DNA of 64,000 bases from Oceanobacillus_B kapialis (GTDB taxonomy: Bacteria > Bacillota > Bacilli > Bacillales > Amphibacillaceae). The DNA lies in NCBI RefSeq assembly GCF_042685265.1, contig NZ_JBHUMX010000035.1. One strand, given 5' to 3'. Positions 44,313-53,805 of the stretch are shown here, piece after piece. Position 1 is the stretch's first letter. The number at the start of each line of letters is the position of its first letter. Below the pieces are notes generated by a model. It saw nothing but the letters and a program-made list of their open reading frames with translations, searched no databases and was not told where the DNA came from. Both the position numbers and the translations under genes were made by a program.

Positions 44313-45067
44313 TATTTACCAGCCTCCACGAGCTGCAAGAATGAGTCTGCCTCCAGACTTGCTCCGCCAACTAGGGCTCCATCAATATCAGATTGAGCAA
44401 GTAATTCACTAATGTTTGCAGGCTTCACACTACCGCCGTATTGCAGAACGACTTTTTCAGCTGTTGCTTCTGACGTCACTTCTTTCACTACATTACGGAT
44501 GTGTGTACAAACTTCATTTGCTTGTTCACTTGTTGCCGTTTTACCAGTTCCAATCGCCCAAATTGGTTCATAAGCGATAATTGTCTGAGCAACTTGTTCT
44601 TCTGAAAGTCCTTCTAAGGCAGCTTTCACTTGGTTACCTACAAGGTTCATTGTTTCATTTGCTTCACGCTGGTCAAGTGTTTCCCCAACACAAACGATTG
44701 GTGTTAAGCCATGCTTGAAAGCAGCTTGTGTTTTTTTATTTACGGATTCATCTGTTTCTGCAAAAAGCTCTCTGCGCTCAGAATGTCCTAATACGACATG
44801 TGTTACACCAAGATCTTTTAACATAACAGGGCTCACTTCACCAGTGAAGGCGCCACTTTCTTCAAAATGCATGTTCTGTGCCGCTATTTTAACTGGTGTA
44901 TTTTTTGTTTGTTCCACCAAGCTAGCTAGAAAAGGAAACGGTGCACAAACGATTGCTTCTGTCTGTTCAGATTGCGGAGCTTTCTTTACTACTTCTCCAA
45001 CAAAGTCTGTAGCTTCAGACATCACTTTGTTCATTTTCCAGTTACCTGCAATTACATTTTTACGCAT
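44312..45067 (-). CDS. tpiA: Triosephosphate isomerase
   Basis: 251 residues. Active-site segments GNWKMNK (Lys), VLGHSERRELF (His) and IIAYEPIWAIGTGKTAT (Glu and loop 6), with the phosphate loop QYGGSVKPAN. It interconverts dihydroxyacetone phosphate and glyceraldehyde-3-phosphate. It lies 35 bp after pgk in the operon. Confidence 0.98.
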   Translation of the reverse strand: MRKNVIAGNWKMNKVMSEATDFVGEVVKKAPQSEQTEAIVCAPFPFLASLVEQTKNTPVKIAAQNMHFEESGAFTGEVSPVMLKDLGVTHVVLGHSERRELFAETDESVNKKTQAAFKHGLTPIVCVGETLDQREANETMNLVGNQVKAALEGLSEEQVAQTIIAYEPIWAIGTGKTATSEQANEVCTHIRNVVKEVTSEATAEKVVLQYGGSVKPANISELLAQSDIDGALVGGASLEADSFLQLVEAGK

Positions 45068-45102
45068 ACGATCACCTCTTCAAAAAATTTAAATTCTAGC
45101 AA

Positions 45103-46284
45103 TTATTTATCATTTAGTGCTTCTACGCCAGGAAGTGCTTTACCTTCCATGAATTCAAGTGACGCTCCGCCACCAGTAGAAACATGGTCCATATCTTCTG
45201 CATAATCAAATTTTTCAACAGCAGCAGCAGAATCTCCACCACCGATTACCGTATATCCTTCTGTATTTGCAAGACTCTCTGCAACAGCTTTCGTACCACC
45301 AGCAAAAACGTTTAATTCAAATACGCCCATTGGTCCATTCCAAATTACCAGCTTGGAATCCGCAACGATTTGGCTGTATTTTTCACGTGTTTTCGGTCCA
45401 ATATCTAATGCTTCCCAATCTGCAGGGATCTCTTCAATGTTAACAATTTTTGTGTTAGCTTCTTCAGAGAAATCATCTGCTACCACAACGTCTACTGGTA
45501 ATACGAAGTTTACACCATTGTCTTTCGCTTTTTTCATAAAGTCTTTAGCAAGATCAATTTTGTCTTCTTCTAGTAAGGATTTACCTATTTCATGGCCTTG
45601 TGCCTTAATGAAAGTGTAAGCAAGTCCCCCACCAACAATAAGGTTATCGACTTTATCTAGAAGGTTATCAATAACATTGATCTTATCCTTCACTTTCGCT
45701 CCACCGATAATCGCAGTGAAAGGACGTTCAGGGTTTTCTAGTGCTTTACCTAGTACTTCAATTTCTTTTTCCATTAGGTACCCGGCAACTGCTGGCAGCT
45801 TTTCTGCAACACCAGCTGTGGAAGCATGTGCACGGTGTGCAGCACCAAATGCATCATTTACATAAATGTCTGCCATATCTGCAAATGCTTGTGCAAGCTG
45901 CTCATCATTCTTTTCTTCCCCTGCTTCAAAACGAACATTCTCTAGTAAAAGAACATCGCCATCACTTAGACGGGAAAGTGCTTCATTTACTTCGCTACCG
46001 TATACTTCATCTGTTTTCACTACTTCTTTGTTAAGTAGGTCGCTAAGACGTTTTGCAACTGGATCAAGGCGTAATTCTTCTACAACCTCACCCTTGGGAC
46101 GTCCTAGGTGGCTAGCAAGAATAACGGTTGCGCCTTGCTCACTCAAATAGCTAATCGTTGGGAGAGCTGCCTTAATTCTAGTATCGTCTGTTACCTCTCC
46201 ATCTTTCATTGGTACATTAAAATCGACACGGCAAAAGACCTTTTTGCCTTTTACATCAATGTCATGAAGTGTTTTTTTGTTCAT
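45103..46284 (-). CDS. pgk: Phosphoglycerate kinase
   Basis: 393 residues, two-domain kinase: N-domain RVDFNVPMKDG, SHLGRPKG and ENVRFEAGEEKND; C-domain nucleotide site IGGAKVKDKI, NGPMGVFE and GGGDSAAAVEKF. It produces ATP and 3-phosphoglycerate. The gapA-pgk gap carries a hairpin that may reduce read-through. Confidence 0.98.
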   Translation of the reverse strand: MNKKTLHDIDVKGKKVFCRVDFNVPMKDGEVTDDTRIKAALPTISYLSEQGATVILASHLGRPKGEVVEELRLDPVAKRLSDLLNKEVVKTDEVYGSEVNEALSRLSDGDVLLLENVRFEAGEEKNDEQLAQAFADMADIYVNDAFGAAHRAHASTAGVAEKLPAVAGYLMEKEIEVLGKALENPERPFTAIIGGAKVKDKINVIDNLLDKVDNLIVGGGLAYTFIKAQGHEIGKSLLEEDKIDLAKDFMKKAKDNGVNFVLPVDVVVADDFSEEANTKIVNIEEIPADWEALDIGPKTREKYSQIVADSKLVIWNGPMGVFELNVFAGGTKAVAESLANTEGYTVIGGGDSAAAVEKFDYAEDMDHVSTGGGASLEFMEGKALPGVEALNDK

Positions 46285-46366
46285 TAAAACAACCTCCTAC
46301 TATAAATTTATGTAACACTTTTAGCTTTTCCCTTAATGACATAAGGTTAACCATGTTACAAGCAAA

Positions 46367-46398
46367 AGACGAAGGAGGAATAAGCTCCTCCTCCGTCT
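46367..46398 (-). terminator. Hairpin between gapA and pgk
   Basis: On the minus strand AGACGGAGGAGG pairs imperfectly with TCCTCCTTCGTCT, followed by TTTTGCTTG. As the operon continues, it is probably a partial terminator or an mRNA-stability element that lets gapA be expressed more than the distal genes. Confidence 0.65.
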
Positions 46399-46428
46399 GC
46401 TTTATCAACCGGCTGGTAAGGTTATCCC

Positions 46429-47436
46429 TTACAGTCCTTGTTTTTTAAGAAATGCAGCTAAATCTACACAACGTGAAGAGTAACCCATTTCATTGTCATA
46501 CCAAGAGATTACTTTAACCATGTTATCTTCAAGAACCATTGTAGAAAGACCATCAATGATAGAAGAATGTGGGTTACCTACGATGTCAGTAGATACAAGT
46601 GGCTCTTCGCTGTACTCAAGGATTCCTTTAAGGTCGCCTTCAGCAGCTTCTTTAAGTGCAGCATTTACTTCTTCAGCTGTTACGTTTTGATCCAATTCTG
46701 CAACAAGGTCAACTAGTGAACCGTCTGGAGTTGGAACACGTACTGCGCCACCGTTAAGTTTACCATTTAATTCAGGAAGTACTTTTCCTACCGCTTTCGC
46801 TGCACCAGTTGTAGTTGGGATGATGTTTTCTGCAGCTGCGCGAGCACGACGGTAGTCTTTATGTGGCAAATCAAGGATTTGCTGATCGTTTGTGTAAGAG
46901 TGAATGGTTGTCATTAGACCACGTTTGATACCAAATTTGTCATTCAATACTTTAGCATATGGTGCAAGACAGTTTGTTGTACAAGAAGCGTTAGAGATAA
47001 CATTATGGCTAGCGGGATCGTATTGATCATCGTTAACCCCCATAACTAGTGTTAAATCTTCGTCTTGTGCAGGTGCGGAAATAATTACTTTTTTCGCTCC
47101 AGCTTCAATATGCTTCTGTGCATCTTCACCTTTTGTGAAGCGACCAGTAGATTCAATAACAACTTCTACGCCAAGGTCTCCCCAGCCAAGATCTGCAGGG
47201 TTACGCTCAGATAGTACTTTAATTTCTTTTCCACCAACAACAAGGTTGGATCCATTTACGGAGATCTCTTGATCAAGTTTACCGTGAACAGAATCGTATT
47301 TTAACAAGTGTGCTAGCATATTAGCATCTGTTAAATCATTTACTGCTACTACTTCCACTTCATCATTTTTTAGAGATTGACGAAATACGTTACGTCCAAT
47401 TCTACCAAAACCATTAATACCTACTTTTACTGCCAT
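46429..47436 (-). CDS. gapA: Glyceraldehyde-3-phosphate dehydrogenase (glycolytic, GapA)
   Basis: 335 residues. NAD site GINGFGRIGRN, catalytic cysteine in ISNASCTTNCLAP, and C-terminal SWYDNEMGYSSRCV. The gene follows cggR, which in Bacillus marks the glycolytic rather than the gluconeogenic enzyme. Induction through the CggR operator upstream of cggR is expected when fructose-1,6-bisphosphate rises. Confidence 0.98.
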   Translation of the reverse strand: MAVKVGINGFGRIGRNVFRQSLKNDEVEVVAVNDLTDANMLAHLLKYDSVHGKLDQEISVNGSNLVVGGKEIKVLSERNPADLGWGDLGVEVVIESTGRFTKGEDAQKHIEAGAKKVIISAPAQDEDLTLVMGVNDDQYDPASHNVISNASCTTNCLAPYAKVLNDKFGIKRGLMTTIHSYTNDQQILDLPHKDYRRARAAAENIIPTTTGAAKAVGKVLPELNGKLNGGAVRVPTPDGSLVDLVAELDQNVTAEEVNAALKEAAEGDLKGILEYSEEPLVSTDIVGNPHSSIIDGLSTMVLEDNMVKVISWYDNEMGYSSRCVDLAAFLKKQGL

Positions 47437-47481
47437 GTATAATCCTCCTAAAAATAGAATTTATTTTTATATATAAAAGGG

Positions 47482-48501
47482 TTACCCCTTTAATATCTCT
47501 TTTGCTGCAGCTTCATCCGTGATTAAGAGATTGCTTTTCCCTTGTTTGAAGTATGAAGCAATTGCCTTTCCTTTCGACTGACCTCCTGCAATGGTTACAA
47601 CATGATCAATAGTGTTCAGATCTTCTAGTTGAATACCTACTGTTCGCACTTTATAGACGACATTTCCCATTGCATCAAAATAATAACCGAATGCTTCCGT
47701 AATAGCCCGTCTTAAAAGAAGCTCTTCCTCCACATTTTCCGGCGTTTTGCGACGTTTAGCCATCGTCATTGCATCACCTATACCGTGAAGTACAACAGTT
47801 GCTCCTCTTATATACTGGAGGGTTTCATTAATGGATGGCTCATTAATAATAGTTTGGTAAGCAGATTCGCTTAACGGATCAGGCGCATAAAGTAAACGAT
47901 AATTTACACCAGCTTTTCTAGCCATCTCCGCAACAATTGTATTGGCTTGGTTTTCTACCTTTTCCCCAATACCTCCACGAGCTGGAACAAATAGATAGTT
48001 ATTTGTCTTATCTAGTGGATTCATCACATTCGCTACGGCCGCCATGGTTGTACCACCAGTAACAGCAATTATATCCTTACTGTCTATAACAGATTGAAGG
48101 AAGGAAACACATGCTTTCCCCATTTCCTGCTTGACCCATTCAAAATGGTCGCTGTTACCCGGAACCACAATAACCTTTTCAATATTCAATTTATCCTTGA
48201 TTTGCTTTTCTAAAACACTTAAGCCTTTAATTTCATTCATAAATTCGGCCAACTGCTCCAGAATTACTTTCCCCTCTTTTGTGATATACATTCCTTTTGA
48301 GGTAACTTTTATAAGTCCCTGTCTTGATAAGAAATCTACTTCACTTCGAGCATTTCTTTCAGATAGACCAGTGTTATCAGCCAAACTTCGTCTACCAATC
48401 GGCTGAAACATATCGACACTATGCAACACAGCATACCTTTGCTGCATAACATCTATCAGGTCAGGTACTAGTTTTTTCTGCAAATCAATTAAATCACTCA
48501 T
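47482..48501 (-). CDS. cggR: Central glycolytic genes regulator CggR
   Basis: 339 residues of the SorC/DeoR group. N-terminal winged helix (GRRSLADNTGLSERNARSEVDFL) and a C-terminal sugar-phosphate binding domain (VTGGTTMAAVANVM, VPARGGIGEKVENQANTIVAEMA split across the pocket). It represses its own operon, and fructose-1,6-bisphosphate relieves this. It lies 45 bp upstream of gapA. A good operator match is found just before it. Confidence 0.97.
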   Translation of the reverse strand: MSDLIDLQKKLVPDLIDVMQQRYAVLHSVDMFQPIGRRSLADNTGLSERNARSEVDFLSRQGLIKVTSKGMYITKEGKVILEQLAEFMNEIKGLSVLEKQIKDKLNIEKVIVVPGNSDHFEWVKQEMGKACVSFLQSVIDSKDIIAVTGGTTMAAVANVMNPLDKTNNYLFVPARGGIGEKVENQANTIVAEMARKAGVNYRLLYAPDPLSESAYQTIINEPSINETLQYIRGATVVLHGIGDAMTMAKRRKTPENVEEELLLRRAITEAFGYYFDAMGNVVYKVRTVGIQLEDLNTIDHVVTIAGGQSKGKAIASYFKQGKSNLLITDEAAAKEILKG

Positions 48502-48520
48502 GTTAGAACCTCACTTGCTG

Positions 48521-48556
48521 GACATAAAAAGTCCCAGATGGTTATATTATGTCCCA
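48521..48556 (-). promoter_or_regulatory. CggR operator upstream of cggR-gapA operon
   Basis: On the minus strand: TGGGAC-N6-TAAC-N4-TGGGAC-N6-TGTC. The known CggR site is CGGGAC-N6-TGTC-N4-CGGGAC-N6-TGTC, so the two direct half-sites and all spacings agree, with changes at only a few positions. It ends 19 bp before the cggR ATG. Confidence 0.85.
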
Positions 48557-48658
48557 AAGCAGGCAAAAAAATATAACATCTTTTCTACAAATTCATTATA
48601 GCATAGCAAAAATAATATACAAACAAAATGCCCGGGATTTTTTCTCCCAAGCATTCCC

Positions 48659-48901
48659 TTACTTACTTAACGCTTCTTGCAAAACTTCTGGCTGTAATTG
48701 CTCCCCATAAAATTGTATCCCGTCTATTTCCACAACAGGGATCATAAGTTGATATTCTTGTAACCATTCTTCATTCGTATATATGTCCCGCTCTTCCATT
48801 TGGAATGGATACTGAAGCTGCAAACTTTCCAATAAACCTTTTGCTTCTTCACAAAGTCCACAATTTTCCTTCGTATATAATATGATTGTTGATTGCATCA
48901 T
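48659..48901 (-). CDS. Glutaredoxin-like small thioredoxin-fold protein
   Basis: 80 residues. ILYTKENCGLCEEAKGLLE contains the CxxC active site (CGLC), and IPVVEIDGIQF has the cis-Pro. This is the glutaredoxin-2-like/DUF836 family. The ATG overlaps the rpoN stop by 4 bp (ATGA), so it is translated with sigma-54. Its redox partner is unknown. Confidence 0.85.
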   Translation of the reverse strand: MMQSTIILYTKENCGLCEEAKGLLESLQLQYPFQMEERDIYTNEEWLQEYQLMIPVVEIDGIQFYGEQLQPEVLQEALSK

Positions 48902-50193
48902 GTTAACTCCTTTCTTTTAAAAGAAGAGGGAATATTGAGTTGTTCCCGATACTTCATTACAGTTCGTCTGGCAACATCAATTCCAAACTCCCTTTTTAAT
49001 TTATCTCGTAACACTTCATCTGAATAAGGTGAAGTTGGCTTTTCATGTTCCACCAGTTCCTTCAATAATAATTTAACTGCGACTGATGCTTGCCGATTAC
49101 CATTGCGTTGTTTAATACCTGATTGGAGGAAAAACTTAAGAGGGAGAACCCCGTTCGTTGTTTGCACATACTTATTCGCTACGGCCCTGCTTACAGTGGA
49201 CGGGTGGAGATCTAATTCTTCCGCAACCTCCCGTAATGTGAGCGCTTTAATTGCATGAATACCAAAATCAAAGTATTGCCACTGTTTTTTAATGATAACG
49301 TCAATAACACGCTCCAACGTGTTTGTCCGGTATACGAACGCACGATTTAGTTTTTCAATTTCTTGATGTTTTCTTGCTAAAAAGGTATATGCTTCCTTTT
49401 GCTCTTTTTTTACATGCTGATAGGCTGTATCAATCACAATTTTTGGTGTACTCCACTTAAAAAAGTCAACATGCCATCTTCCTTCTGACTTTAAAATCGT
49501 AGCTTCTGGAATGATATAGGATGTCTTCTCAGGTTGTAACAATTGCCCTGGTCTTGGATGACATGCTTTAATTTGTTCAATACGTTCCTCGGCTTCCCCA
49601 GTAGAGATATTATACGTTACTGCTATCTCTGTAATATCTTCATTTGCTACCCAGTCTAAATGGTTTTGTAGCAAATCTTCTATATATGGATCAAACCTAT
49701 TGGTATGACGTGTTAGCTGCAGGAAAATACATTCCGTAAGATTCCTTGCTCCTATCCCTGCAGGCTCAAGCTGGTGAATAATCCTTAATGCATGCTGAAT
49801 TTGGTCACCTGTCACCTGTTGTTTTATGGCCCATTCTTCTGTGCTTATATCTAAATACCCATCATCATTTAAGGAATCAATTCCAAATTCTACTATGGCA
49901 ACCTGCTCTTTAGGAACCTTAATCAGCTTTAACTGTTCCTTTAATTTCTCTGCCATTGACCTTTCCCGATCTACCCATAAATTCGCGTCCAGCACGCTCT
50001 GTGAGTAATTGTAAATATAGTCTGTGAACGAATCTGCAAACTTTGACTGATCTATTAAGGGGTTTTCTTCAGCTATTTCTTTAAGGTACTGCATAAGTTC
50101 CACACTAGAAAACTGCAGTACATGTAGGGATTGTAGAAGCGATTGACTCATTTTTCTTTGTAACCGTTGTTCCTGTTGAAAATAAGTGTCCAT
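48898..50193 (-). CDS. rpoN: RNA polymerase sigma-54 factor (SigL/RpoN)
   Basis: 431 residues. Region I is Gln/Leu-rich (QRLQRKMSQSLLQSLHVLQFSSVELMQYL), the core-binding region is in the middle, a helix-turn-helix (TLREVAEELDLHPSTVSRAVANKYV) follows, and the C-terminal RpoN box reads ARRTVMKYREQL. Sigma-54 needs AAA+ activators, none of which is in this window. It is next to cggR, a common position for sigL in Bacillaceae. Confidence 0.97.
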   Translation of the reverse strand: MDTYFQQEQRLQRKMSQSLLQSLHVLQFSSVELMQYLKEIAEENPLIDQSKFADSFTDYIYNYSQSVLDANLWVDRERSMAEKLKEQLKLIKVPKEQVAIVEFGIDSLNDDGYLDISTEEWAIKQQVTGDQIQHALRIIHQLEPAGIGARNLTECIFLQLTRHTNRFDPYIEDLLQNHLDWVANEDITEIAVTYNISTGEAEERIEQIKACHPRPGQLLQPEKTSYIIPEATILKSEGRWHVDFFKWSTPKIVIDTAYQHVKKEQKEAYTFLARKHQEIEKLNRAFVYRTNTLERVIDVIIKKQWQYFDFGIHAIKALTLREVAEELDLHPSTVSRAVANKYVQTTNGVLPLKFFLQSGIKQRNGNRQASVAVKLLLKELVEHEKPTSPYSDEVLRDKLKREFGIDVARRTVMKYREQLNIPSSFKRKELT

Positions 50194-50329
50194 TACAAAC
50201 CCTCCCCTTTTCCCACCTATATTTTGTCATAATTAAGCGTAACTGTCACGTACTGCTTTCCCTTTTACTCTGTTGTATATTTACGTCTATAATATAATAA
50301 TATATCGAGTAAAGGAGTTGCACGAGATT

Positions 50330-50722
50330 ATGATAGAAGTTTATACAGATGGCGCTTCCCGTGGAGATCCCGGCAAAAGCGGTGCAGGTATATACATAAA
50401 ACAAGGAAAGAACAAGTTTGAATATGCCATTCCATTAGGAGAACTTTCCAATCATGAGGCAGAGTTTCTTGCAGTAATAAAAGCATTGGAAATTTGTGAG
50501 GAGAAATTTCCTGATGAGATTATCTCTATTCGTTCGGATTCAAAATTAGTAGTGGACGTTGTGGAGAGAAACTTTACACGGAACAAAAACTTCAAGCCAT
50601 TTTTGGAAACGATCATACAAAAGTCAGCAACATTCCCATACTTTTTTATTAAATGGATCCCTGAAAAACAAAACCCGCATGCGGACAGACTCGCAAAGCG
50701 GGCTATTAACGAAATGATTTAA
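50330..50722 (+). CDS. RNase H type I family protein
   Basis: 130 residues. Catalytic acidic residues lie in VYTDGASRGDPGKSGAG, NHEAEFLAVIKAL, SIRSDSKLVVD and NPHADRLAKRA (D-E-D-D). This is the short, stand-alone RNase HI form (YpdQ/YpeP-like). It may cut RNA of RNA-DNA hybrids. AAAGGAG lies 12 nt upstream of the ATG; the TTG between is too close. Confidence 0.88.
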   Translation: MIEVYTDGASRGDPGKSGAGIYIKQGKNKFEYAIPLGELSNHEAEFLAVIKALEICEEKFPDEIISIRSDSKLVVDVVERNFTRNKNFKPFLETIIQKSATFPYFFIKWIPEKQNPHADRLAKRAINEMI

Positions 50723-50740
50723 TTAAAAGGAGTTTACTTT

Positions 50741-51607
50741 ATGGCACAGCGTAAAAGAAAAAAAGAGAGCATTGCTCATCTTATCATCAGGTATGTCATG
50801 CTCTTTCTCGGAGCAGCCCTGGCAGCTGCATCCATTGAACTTTTTCTCATACCAAATGAAATTATTGATGGTGGGATTATTGGTACCTCTCTGCTAATCA
50901 ACTATTTAACCGGATTTAGTTTTGGCGCCCTCGTTTTACTTATTAATATTCCTTTTTTATATGCAGGTTTAAAACGACTCGGAAAAGATTTCCTGTTCTC
51001 TTCACTCTTTAGTATTATTGCTTTAGCAATTGTAGAGTCATCTCTGCACCATGTTGCGCCAATAACAGACGACAGGTTGTTAGCAACAGTATTTGGTGGA
51101 CTGACCCTTGGGGCTGGTGTAGGAATTGTTATTCGCAATTCCGGTGCACTTGATGGGACGGAGATCATGGGCATCTTATTATCGAAAAAAATACCGTTCT
51201 CTGTCGGGGAATTTGTGATGTTTATTAACATTTTCATTTTTGGCTGGGCAGGATTTGTGCTCGGTTGGGAGCAAGCAATGTTTTCTATCCTCACGTATTA
51301 CATTGCATCCAAAACAATTGACGCTGTAGGACAAGGATTTAATGAAACAAAAGCTGCTCTTATCGTAACGAATTTAACAAGCGAGATTGCAGACGAGATT
51401 GGAGAAACCCTTGGTAGAGGTGTGACCAAGCTATATGGCCAGAACAGCTACCAGGAGACTGACACGGAAGTTGTCTATGTTGTGGTGACAAGACTGGAAG
51501 TTGCTAAACTAAAAAGCATTGTTCATAGCATTGACCCATCTGCCTTTACCACCATTATGGATACACAGGAAGTACATGGAGGTAGGTTTAAAAGTACAGG
51601 ACATTAA
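50741..51607 (+). CDS. YitT family membrane protein
   Basis: 288 residues. Five or six membrane helices (DUF161) are followed by a C-terminal DUF2179 cytoplasmic domain (about residues 205-285) beginning TKAALIVTNLTSEIADEI. A basic N-terminus (MAQRKRKKE) supports inside orientation. Its function is unknown; it belongs to a family common in Bacillaceae. It follows the RNase H gene by 18 bp and is behind TTAAAAGGAGTTTAC. Confidence 0.9.
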   Translation: MAQRKRKKESIAHLIIRYVMLFLGAALAAASIELFLIPNEIIDGGIIGTSLLINYLTGFSFGALVLLINIPFLYAGLKRLGKDFLFSSLFSIIALAIVESSLHHVAPITDDRLLATVFGGLTLGAGVGIVIRNSGALDGTEIMGILLSKKIPFSVGEFVMFINIFIFGWAGFVLGWEQAMFSILTYYIASKTIDAVGQGFNETKAALIVTNLTSEIADEIGETLGRGVTKLYGQNSYQETDTEVVYVVVTRLEVAKLKSIVHSIDPSAFTTIMDTQEVHGGRFKSTGH

Positions 51608-51627
51608 TTAAGGAACATTCCCCTCTC

Positions 51628-51782
51628 GAACAAAAGCGTAAGCGCCCGTTTAGAAACGTAGTGAGTGGAACGAATCAACTGAGATAAAGGAATCACGGTG
51701 AGGTTACGAACCGATGATGACTTATCGTAGGGCGATTTCGTGAAGTCGCCTAGTTTCTGGGCGCTGGAGCTGGACGTGGCTG
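51628..51782 (+). repeat. Dispersed structured intergenic repeat, copy A
   Basis: It begins GAACAAAAGCGTAAGCGCCC and ends GGGCGCTGGAGCTGGACGTG-GCTG. The AGCGCCC near the start can pair with GGGCGCT near the end, and an internal hairpin GGCGATTTC..GAAGTCGCC lies between. A second full copy lies at 58532-58679 and a partial one at 35674. No coding sequence is seen. Confidence 0.8.
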
Positions 51783-51833
51783 TTCCTGTCTAAGAACAAC
51801 ATACCGCCAATTTTTTATACTCCCTTACCTCTA

Positions 51834-51870
51834 AAAAATCCTAGCGATCTTAGACGATCACTAGGATTTT
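51834..51870 (-). terminator. Terminator downstream of the FAH-family gene
   Basis: On the minus strand: AAAATCCTAGTGATC / GATCGCTAGGATTTT with one mismatch, and six Ts, about 45 bp after the stop of the gene at 51917-52834. Confidence 0.85.
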
Positions 51871-51916
51871 GTGTTTGACCAGACAGGTTATCTTTAATAG
51901 CCACTAAGTAAAACTT

Positions 51917-52834
51917 TTACCGCCGGGATTCAACCTTGTTCTCCAGTTTGCCGATTGACTCTATCTCCACCGTAACCGTATCTCCATCGTTTAAGAACCC
52001 CGGCGGATCCATGGCAAGTCCAACGCCACTTGGGGTACCTGTCAGAATGATATCTCCTGCTTCTAGTGTCATAATGGAGGATATAAATTCAATAAGATAT
52101 GGAATATCAAAAATTAAATGTTTTGTGTTGGATGATTGCCGCTCCTCCCCATTTACAAATGACCTTATTGCCAAATTAGCCGGGTCCGTAACCGCCTCTT
52201 TTGTGACAACCCATGGCCCTACAGGTGTACTTCGGTCAAGCGTTTTTCCCTGTAACCATTGTGGTGTGCGTTTCTGCAGGTCACGAGCGGAAATATCATT
52301 TCCTATTGTATAACCGAGAATATAATCTGTGGCATCTTCTTTATGTACACAGGAAGCTTCTTTGCCAATTACAATGGTGAGTTCAGCTTCGTAATCAAGC
52401 TTGTTTGTTAAAGGATTTTTAACGATAACTTCTTCTGGACCAATCAAGGCATTGGCAAACTTGGCAAATAAAACAGGGTGATCTGGTACATCACTATTCA
52501 TTTCTGCTGCATGCTCCGCATAATTCTTCCCGACACAAATAATCTTACCTGGTCGTGAAATGGGCGTGCCTAATTCGATCTCGTCCCTGTCATATTGCAA
52601 AGATTTTATCTGGTTACTTAAAACATAATCCACTACCAGCTTTGCACCCTTTACAGCTTTTAGGCCCACTTTATAAAAAGAATCCGGGTTTACTGGAAAT
52701 TCTTCGACAGCTTCCCCACTTTCTAATCTCATTTGTTTACTGGCATCTTGTAAATCTAGTACTTTATTTGTGTCTAATAGAACGCCGATCCGGAATGGGG
52801 CGTCTTTTTTATTTCGAAAGCTGACAAGTTTCAT
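51917..52834 (-). CDS. Fumarylacetoacetate hydrolase family protein
   Basis: 305 residues. The FAH fold starts at RPGKIICVGKNYAEHAAEM. Metal ligands appear in YEAELTIVIGKE and GYTIGNDISARDLQ, and GTPSGVG is near the end. Members hydrolyse or decarboxylate 2,4-dioxo acids or act as acylpyruvases. The exact substrate cannot be told. It is 21 bp downstream of aroD on the same strand. Confidence 0.92.
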   Translation of the reverse strand: MKLVSFRNKKDAPFRIGVLLDTNKVLDLQDASKQMRLESGEAVEEFPVNPDSFYKVGLKAVKGAKLVVDYVLSNQIKSLQYDRDEIELGTPISRPGKIICVGKNYAEHAAEMNSDVPDHPVLFAKFANALIGPEEVIVKNPLTNKLDYEAELTIVIGKEASCVHKEDATDYILGYTIGNDISARDLQKRTPQWLQGKTLDRSTPVGPWVVTKEAVTDPANLAIRSFVNGEERQSSNTKHLIFDIPYLIEFISSIMTLEAGDIILTGTPSGVGLAMDPPGFLNDGDTVTVEIESIGKLENKVESRR

Positions 52835-52855
52835 GTTATCATCTCGGTAATAGTT

Positions 52856-53611
52856 TTAAGAATGCTGGTGAATGATTTGTAGTGCTTTTCTCAGCTCACT
52901 GACCGATATTTGACCAGGTGCAGAAGCTTGCTTCCCTGCAGCAAACGTCGCGACGCTTCCAAACACTTCACCTGCTAGACGGCTTAATAAGCCTAATTTA
53001 CCCATGGCCATTGTTATAATAGGTTGCTCCGATTCATTAGCCTCTTGGGTCACCTCTAATAATGTTAAAAGGTCCTTCACAGTTTGCGGCATGACGGCAA
53101 TTTTGGGTATATCAGCCCCTAGAGTGACCATTTTTTGCAGGCGGAAAAGCAAGGTTTCCTTTGCAGGTGTATGGGTAAACTCATGGTTTGAAAGAATAAC
53201 GTTAACCCCTCGGTGCTTGGCATGGCTTATCACTTCCTGTAACATGCTTTCATCCGTTAATAATTCCATGTCAACGAGATCCACTTGTTGTGAATTAATC
53301 ACGGTTTTTAACAGGTGGAAATAGTCACTTAAAGGCATTGGGCAACGCCCGCCTTCTTGTTCCGTACGAAAGGTAAAGAGTAATGGGATGGGAGTTAATT
53401 TTTCACGGATTAAGTGAAGTGCATTTTCTACTGCTTGCAGATCCTTCACATTCTGAAAAACATCAGCTCGCCATTCAACCGTATCTGGCTGCTGTTCTTT
53501 TATATAGGTAATTTCCTCCAACAGTTCACTTTCTGTTGTCCCCATAAGTGGTACGATAATCTTTGGTGTCCCCACCCCGAATGTCACATGTTTAACCTTT
53601 ATCGGCTTCAT
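52856..53611 (-). CDS. aroD: 3-dehydroquinate dehydratase, type I
   Basis: 251 residues. The substrate-binding start VEWRADVF has the Glu/Arg pair; the catalytic His is in VILSNHEFTHTP, and the Schiff-base Lys in DIPKIAVMPQ. The end reads GQISVSELRKAL. It is the third step of the shikimate pathway. aroK, for the fifth step, is divergent on the other side of a 194-bp gap. Confidence 0.95.
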   Translation of the reverse strand: MKPIKVKHVTFGVGTPKIIVPLMGTTESELLEEITYIKEQQPDTVEWRADVFQNVKDLQAVENALHLIREKLTPIPLLFTFRTEQEGGRCPMPLSDYFHLLKTVINSQQVDLVDMELLTDESMLQEVISHAKHRGVNVILSNHEFTHTPAKETLLFRLQKMVTLGADIPKIAVMPQTVKDLLTLLEVTQEANESEQPIITMAMGKLGLLSRLAGEVFGSVATFAAGKQASAPGQISVSELRKALQIIHQHS

Positions 53612-53805
53612 TGGCTTCTCCTCCAGATAGAAACGCTGTTAAGACTATTCTATCATTTCTCTTTATATTTTTTTAGCTAAATCTACGTATTGTTTTTAAA
53701 CAACGTCTGTGGAATTCCCCCTAAATCTCTCCAACATTTTAACGTTACAAAATGAAGTCTATCCCCTATACTAAATGAAAGCCATTTTTAGAAATGAGGG
53801 TGACC

